A DNA stretch of 64,000 nucleotides. It comes from Protopterus annectens (lineage: Eukaryota > Chordata > Ceratodontiformes > Protopteridae). This document shows positions 31,000 to 41,341 of this stretch, one piece after another. A program made the position numbers and the translations under genes. The notes beneath the pieces were generated by a model, which was not told where the DNA came from, ran no database searches, and worked only from the letters and a program-made list of their open reading frames with translations. Location: positions 1,503,271,117-1,503,335,116 of the forward strand of contig NC_056744.1 of the NCBI RefSeq assembly GCF_019279795.1, written 5' to 3'. Numbering within the stretch: the first letter of the stretch is position 1; each line of letters begins with the position of its first letter.

Positions 31000-32820
31000 A
31001 ACCTTCCAAGCCCTGCTCAACTGACTGTTCCTTTAGAGGGAAAGATTGCCCTGCATGCAAAAAATTGGGAACTCATTACTCAGGACAAATAGGTTTTAAA
31101 TATAGTTTCCCAAGGATACAGATTCCACTTCACTCCTTACCAACTCCAAACGGTTGGCCAGACCTACCCCCAAATCAGTGGGCAGAGGCTCACAAGCAAG
31201 TTCTCCCTCTTTTAAGCATCAGGGCTATTCAACCTGTTCCAAAAGAAGAATGGGGGCAAGGTTTCTACTCAAGACTTTTCCTGGTACCCAGAAAAGACAG
31301 TTCCTGGCATCCTATCCTGGACCAGTCTATCCTAAACACATTTTTGGTAATCCCAAAATTCAGGATGCTAACTCTTCATCAGCTGCTTCCCATGCTAGGC
31401 AAAGATGTCTGGTTGGCAACACTGGATTTAAAGGAAGCCTACCTGTACATCCCAATAAGGGAATCTTGCAGAAGATACCTATGCTTCAGAGCAGGCTACA
31501 TTCACTATCAGTTCTCTGCACTGCCCTTTGGCTTATCTACTGCACCCAGGGTATTCACAAAGTGCCTAGCTCCAGTCTTTGCATTTTGCAGGCAAAGGAA
31601 TTTTCAAATATACCCATACCTGGACGATTGTCTAATTCAGGCAGAAAGCACATACTATTAAATCATCTGGCATTTGTAAAGAAATTGCTAACATCTCTGA
31701 GGTACACCATAAACGAAAATAAATCACATCTTGTACCCTACCAACAAATTGTATTCCTGGGAGCAACTTTGAATACAGCTTCCCAGATGGCTTACCTCAC
31801 GCCAGAGAAACAAGTTCATTTGACAGCCTACTTCAAACTACTGGCCACAAAGACCCAGCTATCTGCAAGGAAAATACTGCAAACTCTGGGGTTCATGGCC
31901 TCTTGCATTCTACTAATTCCATATTTAAGACTGCATATGAGGAAACTACAATGGTATCTAAAAAGCCTCTAGTGTCAACATTCTCAGGACTTAGAATCAA
32001 TTATTCCTATCATCCATTGTTTAAAGACAGAGTTCCTTTGGTGGGCAGAGGCCTGCCACCACAACAAGGGACTGCCATTCACTCTACCCCCTGCCGCCCA
32101 AACCCTAGCAACAGATGCATCAGACTATACATGGGGAGCTCACTTGGCAGGGTAGTGCATTCAGAGCAAATGGAACCTGAGTCAAATGAACCTGCATATC
32201 GATCAAAAAGAAATGTTAGCTGTACAAAATGCTCTGACAGCCTTCAAGGACCACATTCTTCCAGGACAATTATTGGTAAACGGACAACTGTTATGTGGTA
32301 CTTAAACAAGCACAGGGGAACCCACTCATACCCTCTCTGCAGACTAGCCATGGCTCTGTGGAACACAGTCTTGAGCTGCCAAGTGCACCTACAAGCTCAA
32401 TTCCTGCCAGGCAAGCTAAATACACTGGCAGATGACCTAAGCAGAAGTCTCAAGGACCCACACGAGTGGAAACTGGAACCAAAGATTTTCAACATTTTGA
32501 GAAACAAATGGGGGAGCCCAGAGATAGACCTGTTTGCTTCCCTCAGAACTACCAATTGGACAAATTCAGCACAAGGACTCCACACAGACAAGCTTGGAAA
32601 GTGGATGCCGTGTCCTTCACCTGGAAAAACCTATCAGTTTATGCCTTCCCCCCTCTGCCTCTCCTCTCCTCTCCTCTCCAAAGTGCTACTAAAGATCAAA
32701 CAGGACAAACCAAGGACAGTACCATGGCACTTGCCTCAGACCCCTGCCCTGCTGTCCCAGCAGGAGGGCCAGATTCTGCACCCACAGCTTCAAACCCTGA
32801 ACTTTGCAGCCTGGCTAATT
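31000..32820 (+). pseudogene. DIRS-B RT, RNase H and methyltransferase-like region (B1)
   Basis: RT blocks: WPDLPPNQWAEAHKQVL, YSRLFLVPRKDSSWHPILD, MLTLHQLLPML, LATLDLKEAYLYIPI (first Asp), LPFGLSTAPRVFTK, IYPYLDDCLI (YLDD near 31619). A frame change near 31655 leads to INENKSHLVPYQQIVFLGATLN. RNase H begins ATDASDYTWGAHL near 32110 but is broken; its second half reads VMWYLNKHRGTHSYPLC and LPGKLNTLADDLSR. IDLFASLRTTN near 32525 marks the methyltransferase-like part. At least four frame changes. Confidence 0.8.
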
Positions 32821-33864
32821 ACATGATCTCTCCGTTACCATCCCTCAGTAAGCAAGTGATGGATGTCATTCTGGAGGCATGGAGGCCTAGTACTAGAACA
32901 TCCTATGCCAAAAAATGGAAAAGATTCTATTCCTGGAGCCATACTCAAGGGATGGACACAACAGTGCCCAATTTACCGCACATTCTTCAGTACTTAACTG
33001 AGATGCTTCATAAGGGCCTTTCCTTTTCTTCCATCAAAATTCATGCCTCGGCCATTTCAGCTCATTATAATACAGAGCCACCCCTCTTCTCTCATCCACT
33101 GCTGAAGCAATTCCTCAGAGGGGCCAAAAACATAAGACCACCCAGGAGAGCCACTACTCCAGCGTGGGACCTTAACTTTGTATTGGAAAAGCTCACTCTA
33201 CCCCCCCTTTGAACCAGCTGCAAATGCAGAGTTGAAATTCCTTTCTTGGAAAACAGCCTTCCTTCTAGCCATCACTTCAGCAAGAAGGGTGTCTGAATTA
33301 CAGGCCCTCATGGCAATGGAGCCTTTCATCTTTCATATGGACAGGGTGTCCCTCAGGACCAATCCCTCCTTTATGCCCAAGGTGGTATCCAGTGTGGCCC
33401 TTAATCAGTCCATTAATTTGCCAACCTTCTTTTCTAATCCACAGAACAAAGGGGAATAAATGCTGCACTCCTTGGACGTGCACAGACAACTTAGATTTTA
33501 CTTGGACAGGACTAAGCCTCTCAGGAAATCTGAACAGCTGCTGATTGCATTTGCTACAGGGGCAGCGGGGAAGGCCATTTCAAAGCAAACCATTTCTAAG
33601 TGGATAGGCCATTGCATTCATTTCTGCTATAAGCACCATGGAAAACCTACCCCACAGGGGATAAGACCACATTCCACCAGGGCTGCATCTTCCTCTACAG
33701 TCTTTCTCAGAGGTGTCCCTACCAGGGACATCCTAGAAGCTGCTACCTGGAGTTCTGTACATACCTTCACCAAGCATTACCACTTTCCAATTTTTTCTAA
33801 ATCCAGAGCTTGTTTTGCCACTGCAGTCTTGCAGGGCCTTATAGCCGGTCCTAATGCTATCTAA
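32820..33864 (+). pseudogene. DIRS-B tyrosine recombinase (B1)
   Basis: The core-binding part reads RTSYAKKWKRFYSWSHTQGM. A frame shift lies in the C run near 33205 and an in-frame TAA at 33457. Catalytic motifs are all present in the pieces: SARRVSELQAL (first Arg), PHSTRAASS (HxxR), TKHYHF (nucleophilic Tyr). With only two lesions it is the least damaged recombinase here. It ends at 33864, about 25 bp before the ICR. The enzyme would integrate circular element DNA without duplication. Confidence 0.85.
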
Positions 33865-33889
33865 TTGCCTCCTCCCTTCCTTAGCTTTG

Positions 33890-34000
33890 GGAATCTACCC
33901 AAATGTAATGACTGCAACAGTGAAACATGAAGAACATCGTACAGTTGTGTACACTTACCATAAATGTAGATGTTCGAGTGTATTCACTGTTGCAGTCCTG
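33890..34000 (+). repeat. B1 internal complementary region (ICR)
   Basis: Two abutting halves: 33898-33936 is the complement of the left end and 33937-33997 the complement of the right end, up to TGTATTCACTGTTGCAGT. Confidence 0.85.
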
Positions 34001-34151
34001 GTTACCCTCCCTCCAGCTCCCTGACTTCTATTGACTATACCTCTATTCTGGTTTACTGTGCTTAAATCTTTCTGGTGTATTTGCTTTTTGTTGGAGGTGT
34101 AACCTTCTATATAATTGCTTCCCATTATGGGGGCACCTGACATCTGGGGAA

Positions 34152-34818
34152 GATCTGATCATGAAGGGATTCACATCCAGATCAAGTGAGGTCATTGTTC
34201 CCCTGTACTCTTCACTTATCAGACCAATGATCGAGTACAATGCCCCATTCGGGATGTATCTCACCAGACACCTGCAGCAATTGGAGAGACCCCAAAAGTT
34301 CCTCACCAAAAGGATAAAGGGACTCCAAAACCTGTCATATACTGCCAGACTGAAGAAACTCCAACTCTATTCAGTTGCATACCGTCTGCTCAGAGGTGAC
34401 CTGTGCCTGACATACAAGGCCATGACCAACCCGGAATTAATGGACATGCTCCACCTCAAAAAATCCAAATCCACCAGAACCACTAGAGCAAGTGACTTAA
34501 ACCTTAGCACGGATATAAATAGGACGTGCTGGAGGGATAGATTTATCACCCAGAGACTCCCCATGCTGTGGAATAAAATCCCGGTCCATGTGAGGCAGAG
34601 CACCTCGCTGGCTCTGTTCAAGAGAAAGCTTGACCGGTGGATGGGAGATCGTAGGTTTACCCCGGGAATCATCTCTGTGTCACTGCTGGACAGAGGCACA
34701 ACAAACTAATGGGCACATTATTTCTAACATAAGGGGTGGCGTAAGCCACATAACTCTGGGCTAGGCTTATAAATGCCTTGGGGCAGATAGCCTAGTATAA
34801 ACCTATGAACCTATAAAA
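34152..34818 (+). mobile_element. CR1-like LINE, 5'-truncated copy in B1
   Basis: Same family as 1860-5150. It starts inside ORF2 and keeps one open frame (34161-34709, 182 codons) with the C-terminal blocks (RPMIEYNAPFGMYLTRHLQQ, WRDRF, LWNKIP, LALFKRKLDRWMG). Ends with the tail GGGCTAGGCTTATAAATGCC and CCTATGAACCTATA. 5' truncation is normal for LINE insertions. It lies between the ICR and the right repeat of B1, so it is younger than B1. Confidence 0.85.
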
Positions 34819-35021
34819 ACTGATGTAATGGCGTCGGCTGCATGCTTTATACCCCTGACTACCTGACATCATGGAAGATGAGACCACAACCAATGCAGGA
34901 CCCAAGACTTCGATAATCAGGCCGACTGAGGGCTACCTGCAAGCAGATAACCCAAATGTAATGACTACAACAGTGAATACAGTCGAACATCTACATTTAT
35001 GGTAAGTGTACACAGCTGTAC
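34819..35021 (+). repeat. B1 right inverted terminal repeat
   Basis: Reverse complement of the left repeat (TAATGGCGTCGGCTGCATGC) followed by the right terminus ending GTGTACACAGCTGTAC. The LINE insertion separates it from the ICR. Confidence 0.82.
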
Positions 35022-35339
35022 TTTGTTTTATTTCCTTAGTCATAAGTCTGAGTTTTTGCAGATTCCCACATGCTACATTGGTTAGTGTTATTAACAGAAC
35101 ATGGTTCTATTTCCTTGTTGAGTATTTTGATAGTTTACACTTTATTCCTGTTTGAGTGTGTGACTTTTCTGCTTATTGTAACTTTCACTAGGTCTGTTTT
35201 TGTTAGAAGACCTAGTTTTTCCATTTCCTTTCCTGCCCAGGCTTGGCCCGTTTAAGTTAGAGGACCTAGTCCTCATGGTGTCTTTCTCTTTCCTGCAGGG
35301 CTAGACCCGTTTAAATTAGAGGACCTAATCCTCTCCCTT

Positions 35340-35345
<6 letters not shown>

Positions 35346-35391
<46 letters not shown>
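35346..35391. repeat. (GT)n microsatellite
   Basis: About 22 GT units directly before the A6 gag Cys/His cluster. In one frame it would encode Val-Cys repeats; this is a by-product, not a protein. Confidence 0.95.
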
Positions 35392-35393
<2 letters not shown>

Positions 35394-37205
35394 AGAAAGT
35401 AAGGACCATAAGCCATCTGGCTTTAAGAAATGTATTAAATGCTCACAGAAGATGTCCATAATGGATGGCCACAGTAACTGCGTTTACTGTTTGGGGGCCA
35501 TCCATTTACAGGAAACTTGCTTATTTTGCCACTCTTTCAGTGCTAGGGTGTTACAAGAAAGGAAAAATAAGCTCATCCTAAAAGGTCTTCCTAAACCTTC
35601 CTTTGAGGAAGATCTGGCTAGCTCTTCCTCCTCTTCTAGATCTCAAGGATCTAAAAAGGAAAAGCCTAAGTCCTCTAAGAGGCCCTCCCGGCATTGGCTG
35701 GTGTCTCGGAGCCACCTCTTAAAATCACTAAATCGGACAAGTCCATTGTCTCATCGGCTCCATAGAGCTTGGTGCCGATTGAGAGCAGTACTGTGATTAC
35801 AGGGTCGGCCCCAAGTAGCTTGGAGCCGACCGCTGAGAGTATCTCACGGATCCGGTCTATGGATCCTCTACCGGTCTCCCATTTATTGAAGTCTCCGATA
35901 CTGCAGAGATCCCGCTCTCCTACTCTGTCCTCCAGGTCTTCCAGGAGTTTATCGGAAGAAAATGTGGAGAGGGTAGTGCTGAGACTTTTGAAGTCATCTG
36001 CTTTACCTAAATTATTGTTGGCTCCGACCCAGTTGGTTCCGGAGCCACTTGAGTCCGTTAAGCCCCTTTCGGTCATTCTGGTCTTTCGGAGCTGCAGTGT
36101 TTGGTACCACTGGTGGAACCCTCGGCTCCAGCTACCCCTGTGGATATTTCGGAGCAGAGTTCCATTCCGACACTCTCGGTGCCATCCATGCTGTCTAGGA
36201 GCAGAAGCTCCCTGGTCGGCCCCGACAGGGATGCCTGGAACCGAACCTTTTCGGTTCTGAGTCTTCCTCTCAGTGCATCGGCGAGGGTGAGTTCGGATCC
36301 AGCGTCTATCACGGAGTCGATGACTCTGGCGCTGATGGCATCCTCTGTCTCCTCAGAGCTGGGGAGGTCTTCGGAGTCGGAGAAATCGGCATTCAAGATG
36401 ATGAGGATTGTGCTGTCCTGATCTTCAGCTCCTACCAGGGGAACCCTCACTCTTCACCCTAAGGCACCTACTTCTGTCTCAGCACCTACTCTCTCCGTGG
36501 ACAGCAGAGATCCTCAGCCTCAGGAGCCACCGGCCGGTGGCCCCTACCCTTCCGAGACCTCCTCGGAATATCCTTCCAAGGAGCCCCCACAGAAGAGGAC
36601 ATGTAAGAGGAAGCATGTAGACTCCCAGGATGAGTCTCTGACCTCTGACACTGACCTCAAGGAGTCAGAAGGGTCCCCCAAGTCATCCTCTGATGATGTC
36701 TCCTTTATAGACATCCTGGAAATCTTGAAACAGAGGTGCGGCTGGCCCACTGTCTCCCCTTCTGATGAGGAGTCAATGTACCTGAAGGCTTTTGGGTCTC
36801 AACCTTCAGCCTCTTGGATGCCTCCACCCTTCGACGAACTGATGGAGCTAGTTAGTCGAAAGGTGTGGGATACTCCTGATGCCGTGGAGCCAGTCCCCAG
36901 GGGACCAAATAAGTTTCTTTCTGCACCCCCAGAAAAGGATTTTTTTGTCTAAAGGTGTTCCCATAGATGCCATGGTGGTGCCAGCAGCCACTAAGCAGGA
37001 GCTAGCTTAAACTTCTTCCTGTGTCCGTCCGCCAAATAAGGAGTCTCGAACGATGGACAGATAAGGAAAGGATATCTTCTCTTCAGCGGCATTTACCCTT
37101 AGATCGCTGAACTACCTTACTCACTTCACAAGGCTTGAGAGAGATCTCCTTAAAGAATTAGGAGATTCTCTACAAGGTACATGTACTGAGAGAGTCCCTG
37201 ACAAG
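35392..37205 (+). pseudogene. DIRS-A gag, N-terminal and central part (A6)
   Basis: Cys/His cluster KKCIKCSQKMS, HSNCVYCLG, CLFCHSF, followed by LQERKNKLILKGLPKPSFEEDL. No ATG lies close upstream because of the GT expansion. The linker changes frame at least three times. The acidic patch TSDTDLKESEGSPKSSSDDVSF and ILEILKQRCGW are at 36640-36745. The central core (DxxMVVPAATKQE, ...) near 36970 is broken by stops. Closest relative in the window is A7 (shared leader GGACCTAGTCC and HKPSGFKKC). Confidence 0.75.
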
Positions 37206-38417
37206 GTGTCTGCCCAGTTGTCCACCTTAAACTCTATCGTCACCTTGTCTGTGCAGCTTATTTCGTATGCAGCCGATGGAGCGAGTAGAGCAGCGGGTTC
37301 AGGAATTTCCCTAAGGTGTCATTCTTGGATGAATTTGTGTAACTTTGCGAAACCGTTCAAGTCTACCTTTACCAACGCCCTCTTCAACGGGTCCTCATTG
37401 TTTGGATCCAAGGTAAAGGACACTCTCACCCAGTGCGAGCAAGAAGGAAAAACACCACTTTGCCATGGGAGTACTTTTTACGTTTTACTGTTCCCTCTAG
37501 ACCATATCCCAAGGGTCAGAGGGGTGGTAAAATGTGGTTCAAGAAGTCCCAGAGATTTTTCCAGGATGCACAGGGTGACTCCTCCTTCAGAGGCAGAGGA
37601 GGAAATGGTAGACGTCGCCCTAGAGGCAGGGCCGGACCGCAAAACCAGGGAGGTTGCAATTCCTTTCGATGCCGGCCTTACCAGCGCTCTTGATGTGGGA
37701 CCCGACTGTGCTTCCCTGGGGCCAGTCGAGGGTCGCATTTGTTTGTATCCAGAAGCCTTGCTCGGTATCACTCAAGACAAGTGGGTACAAAGAATTATTA
37801 CCAGAGATTATGTCATACCCTTTTCTTTTCCACCTTTTGTTCCCAAAAGGATCCCAGATGTACCACCCAATCACAGGGATCAGGCAACTGTGGAGGTCAA
37901 CAAGTTGCTGTCAAAGAGAGTCATCCAAACTGTGCCAGCAGACCAAATAGGATCCGGAACTTACTCCAGATTCTTTTTAGTGCCAAAATGTACAGGGGAC
38001 TGGAGGCCCATCTTGGACCTCAGCAGATTAAACGAATCAGTAAAGAAGAACAAGTTCCGGATGGTGACACTGCAGTCTATACTCCCGTTGTTAGGGAAAG
38101 ACAATTGGATGTGCTCAATAGATCTCCAAAACACCTACTACCACTTAAAAATGGACAAGGCGTCGAGGAGTCATCTACGCTTCCGGCTGGGAGCCAGTCA
38201 TTACCAGTTTCATGCTCTGCCCTTTGGTCTCACTACAGTGCTTAGGGTGTTCACAGAGTGTATGGCGGTATTGACAGCTCGCCTGAGACCTCGAGGATTC
38301 CAGGTGTTTCCGTATCTGGACGACTGGCTCTTGACTGCCCCCACCAGGTATCTACTTCTTCAGACCAAGGATGCTACCATTCAGCTTTGTGCCCCGCGGG
38401 TAATTTCTATAAATTAG
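37206..38417 (+). pseudogene. DIRS-A gag C-terminus fused to RT (A6), 403 codons open
   Basis: One uninterrupted frame starts in the gag core (SYAADGASRAAGSGISLRCH, TNALFNGSSLFGSKVKDTL) and continues without a stop into RT (IPDVPPNHRDQATVEV, YSRFFLVPKCTGDWRPILD, MVTLQSILPLL, CSIDLQNTYYHLKM, LPFGLTTVLRVFTE, FPYLDDWLLTAPT). In A2 the two proteins are in different frames with an 86-bp overlap, so an indel near 37450 probably merged them here. YLDD is intact; Asn replaces Asp in the KDAYY part. Ends at ISIN where the frame is lost. Confidence 0.8.
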
Positions 38418-39376
38418 GAAAAATCTGCCTTATTGCCCTCTCAATCTGTGATTTGTATAGGAGCAGAGACAGACACAGTAGACATGTTGGCTCGTCTTCC
38501 TGTAGAAAGGGTGCAGAATCTGGTTCTTCAAATTCAGCATCTTCTCCCCTTATGAAAGATCAAAGCCAAGACTATTCTACAGCTTCTGGGGACAATGGCT
38601 TCCACCATATTACTAGTGCCACTAGTCAGACTTCACATGAGGATTCTTCAGTGGCTCCTGTCGTTCCAGTGGTCTTTTCAGCAACTGCCATTATCTCATC
38701 ACATTCTACTGACAGACTCTTGCAAGAAGGGCCCCCTTTGGTGGACTCTACCCAATGAGTTAACCACGGGCACTTCATTTGTTCCTCCCCAACCCGTTGC
38801 CACTATGACCACGGATGCCTCACAGATAGGGTGGGGGGGCATTATCTAGGCAGGACTGTCCAAGGCACATGGCAAGATCACGAGGCTCACCTGCATGTCA
38901 GCATTCTAGAGATGAGGGTGGTGCTCCTGGCATTGCAAGCACTTCACAATCTTTCTGCCTGTTGGGACTATTGCAATACAATCAGACAACAACATGTTGT
39001 AGTGTGGTATATCAACAAACAGGGTGGAACCAGATCTTACCCACTCTGTTGAGAGGCCATTCGAGTTTGGAAATGGGCAATATCTTCCCAGCGTTTTCTG
39101 ATGGCAACACACATTCCAGGGACAACCAGCGTGATAGCCGACAAGCTCAGCCGGGCAATCCTGATGCCTCACGAGTGGTCTCTGAAACAGGAAACAGTGG
39201 AACAGATTTTCCGCATATGGGGACAGCCTTGCTGCAATCTCTTTGCCAGCCCAATCAATGCCAAATGCAGCAGCTACATCTCCCTCATCCCCCCTTGGGG
39301 GGAGTCACCGAGAGACGCACCTGTTCACGATTGGCCCCTGGGTCCCCATTATGCTTTTCCTCCCTTTCCTCTCATT
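38418..39376 (+). pseudogene. DIRS-A RT tail, RNase H, methyltransferase-like start (A6)
   Basis: RT tail near 38595-38750 (VRLHMRILQWLLSFQWSF), RNase H from 38790 (MTTDASQIGWGG), LEMRVVLLALQALHN, an inserted codon in QSDN-like QTTTCCS, VWYINKQGGTRSYPLC, HIPGTTSVIADKLSRAIL. Methyltransferase-like: CNLFASPINAKCSSYISLIP and HYAFPPFPLI, which is cut by the SINE at 39377. Frame changes and stops occur throughout. Confidence 0.78.
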
Positions 39377-39658
39377 GTGGTAAGCCACGGTGGTGCAGTG
39401 GTAGCATTGTTGCCTCACAGCAGGAGGTTCTCCTGTTCGATTCTCGGCTGGAGCGCCTTCTGTGTGGAGTTTGCATGTCCTCCCCGTGGTCGACTGGCGT
39501 TCGAAAGGCATGCGTAGAATGCGTATGCCTTCATTGAAGGTTGGGCATCGAGCTGGCACCTCGGCACCCATAAAAAAAAAGTCTGCTGCCAATCATTAGC
39601 GGACCAGAGTTCCGCTGTGGTGACCCCTAACCGGGGAAAAGCCGAAAGAAGAACAAAC
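39377..39658 (+). mobile_element. tRNA-derived SINE, complete, 17-bp target duplication
   Basis: Flanked by a perfect 17-bp duplication CTCCCTTTCCTCTCATT (39360-39376 and 39659-39675). Head with A-box-like GTGGTAGCATTG and B box GTTCGATTCTC, body GTGTGGAGTTTGCATGTCCT, tail TCCGCTGTGGTGACCCCTAA and AAAGCCGAAAGAAG. Same family as 963-1193 but with a longer body. Confidence 0.88.
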
Positions 39659-39675
39659 TCCCTTTCCTCTCATTC

Positions 39676-40941
39676 CCAAGGTTATTCAGAAAACGAAACG
39701 GCTGGGAAGCAAACTTATCCTCATTGCTCCTTACTAGCCTCGTCAGGTTTGGTTCCTCTTCCTCGGGCCTCTTCTCCTTGACAATCCTTGGATTCTGGAC
39801 GTAGTTCCAGACCTGTTGACTCACATGTCAGGTTCGCGTCATCCCTGCTTACACACCCTCAATTTGACAGCGTGGCTACTCCAGTTCCATCCCTAGTCAG
39901 GCTTCACGACTTCTCTCCCTCCATGACTCATATCCTTAACGTCTTCTCATAAACCTTCCACCAGGAGACTATATTCCAGTAAATGGAGAAGATTCTGTAT
40001 CTGGGCGGAGAAAATGAATGTTGACCCTTACATTGCCTCCATCCCAGTGGTTTTGGAATTCCTGTCTGAGCTTTTTCACCAGGGATCTGCGGCTGCCACT
40101 ATCAGAGTTCAATTGGCAGCGATTTCAAATTTTCCTCTAGGCGTTAAAGATTCTAATCTGATGTCACATAGGCTGTGCAAAACTTTCCTTAAAGGTGCCA
40201 CCTTGTTAAGACCCCCCTTTCAAGAACCTGTTGCCTCATGAGATTTAAATTTTGTGTTATCCAAATTAACTTAGTCATTCATCCCCTTTGAAATTCCTCT
40301 CTTGGAAGACTTTGTTTCTGGTGGCTACCACGTCGGCCAGACGGGTGTCAGAGTTACAAGCATTGTCTGTGAAACCCCCCTACTTGATTTTTCACAAAGA
40401 CAGGGTGTCCCTTCGTACTAATCCTTCCTTTGCCCCAAGGTCTGTTCCCATGCCACCTTGAATCAATCCATAGAACTTCCGGTGTTCTTCCCTAATCATT
40501 CCAACGCAGCTGAATACAGATTTCATCAGCTGGATGTCCATAGACATTTACGTTTTTATTTGCACCGAACTAAGGAAATCAGATCAGTTATTTATTTCCT
40601 TTTCCGAATCCAGGTCAGACTTACCAGTTTCCAAAGTAACACTCTCTAATTGGATTTGTAGCTGTATAGCTTACGTTTACAACTCTGAAGGTAGACCTTT
40701 ACCCTTTAAAATCAAGGCTCATTCTACCATATCTCAGTCTACCTCTGCAGCCTTTCAAACCAGGGTCCCACTTGATAATATTTGTGCAGCAGCAACGTGG
40801 GCTACCCCTCGCACTTTTATTACTCATTACAAATTGGATTTAACCTCCAGGGGTAGAGCATTTTTTGGTTCCACAGTACTCTGGAGAATTTCCCTTGAGC
40901 CATCCAAGCATAAGGCGCTTGGGATGCTGTCCCATATGTAA
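39676..40941 (+). pseudogene. DIRS-A methyltransferase-like end and tyrosine recombinase (A6)
   Basis: The methyltransferase-like tail (LILIAPY, RQVWFLFL) resumes after the SINE. YR follows: LYSSKWRRFCIWAEKMNVDPYIASIP, VQLAAISNFPLGV, ARRVSELQALSVKPPYLIF near 40340, HQLDVHRHLRFYLHRT, AHSTISQSTSAAF (Ile replaces the Arg of HxxR) and ITHYKLDLTSRG with Tyr. Several frame changes. The HxxR loss should abolish recombination. Confidence 0.8.
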
Positions 40942-41040
40942 GAATGAAGGCGAGATAGGACTACAGAGCTTAAAGAAGTTATGTGCTCACCATAACGTTC
41001 CATGTTTGTATCTCGCTCTTCATTCTTACGAACCCACCCT
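40935..41040 (+). repeat. A6 internal complementary region (ICR)
   Basis: CATATGTAAGAATGAAGGCG is the complement of the absent left end; GTTATGTGCTCACCATAACG is the complement of the right end at 41315-41341. Confidence 0.78.
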
Positions 41041-41159
41041 CCTACCCTCATCCTGAAAGTACCTGGAGACAGAAAAATATTATTATCATTTTTTTATGGA
41101 AACCTTTTAGTATTGGCTTCTTTTGTATATTGGTTATTATCTCTCCTAGTTAGGACCAA

Positions 41160-41341
41160 ACGAGATCTGGGGATTATAATGGTGCATCATGGGATACCTA
41201 CCTAGCCACAAGCCAACTAGAAGACTTCCAGCTTGTAAATAGGCTGAGTCAGAGCCGAGGACTGGTTCCGATCCCATATGTAAAAATGAAGTGCGCGATG
41301 TACTTCAAACTTGGAACGTTATGGTGAGTACATAACTTCTT
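41160..41341 (+). repeat. A6 right inverted terminal repeat
   Basis: Ends GGTGAGTACATAACTTC. Contains AGAGCCGAGG, the A6/A7 version of the subfamily repeat (core GAGCC). Confidence 0.8.

Larger units (their letters stand above)
28853..35021 (+). mobile_element. DIRS-B retrotransposon copy B1, complete with LINE insertion
   Basis: Left repeat 28853-29050 (GGGTTATCTGCTTGCAG, GCATGCAGCCGACGCCATTA) is mirrored at 34830-34955. The ICR at 33890-34000 carries complements of the left end (CAGTGAAACATGAAGAACAT) and the right end (TACAGTTGTGTACACTTACC). Order: gag, RT-RNase H, YR, ICR, CR1 fragment, right repeat. It begins inside the A5 RT. Its gag and RT are clearly distinct from DIRS-A. Confidence 0.9.
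35022..41341 (+). mobile_element. DIRS-A retrotransposon copy A6, left end missing
   Basis: Leader, gag, RT-RNase H, YR, ICR (40935-41040) and right repeat (41160-41341) are present. The expected left repeat is absent: the copy begins directly at the right end of B1. The ICR still records the lost left terminus (complement of CATATGTAAGAATGAAGGCG). A SINE interrupts the methyltransferase-like region. Confidence 0.82.

Noticed and set aside
35347-35394. Val-Cys repeat peptide
   Set aside because: Direct translation of a (GT)n microsatellite; not a protein feature.
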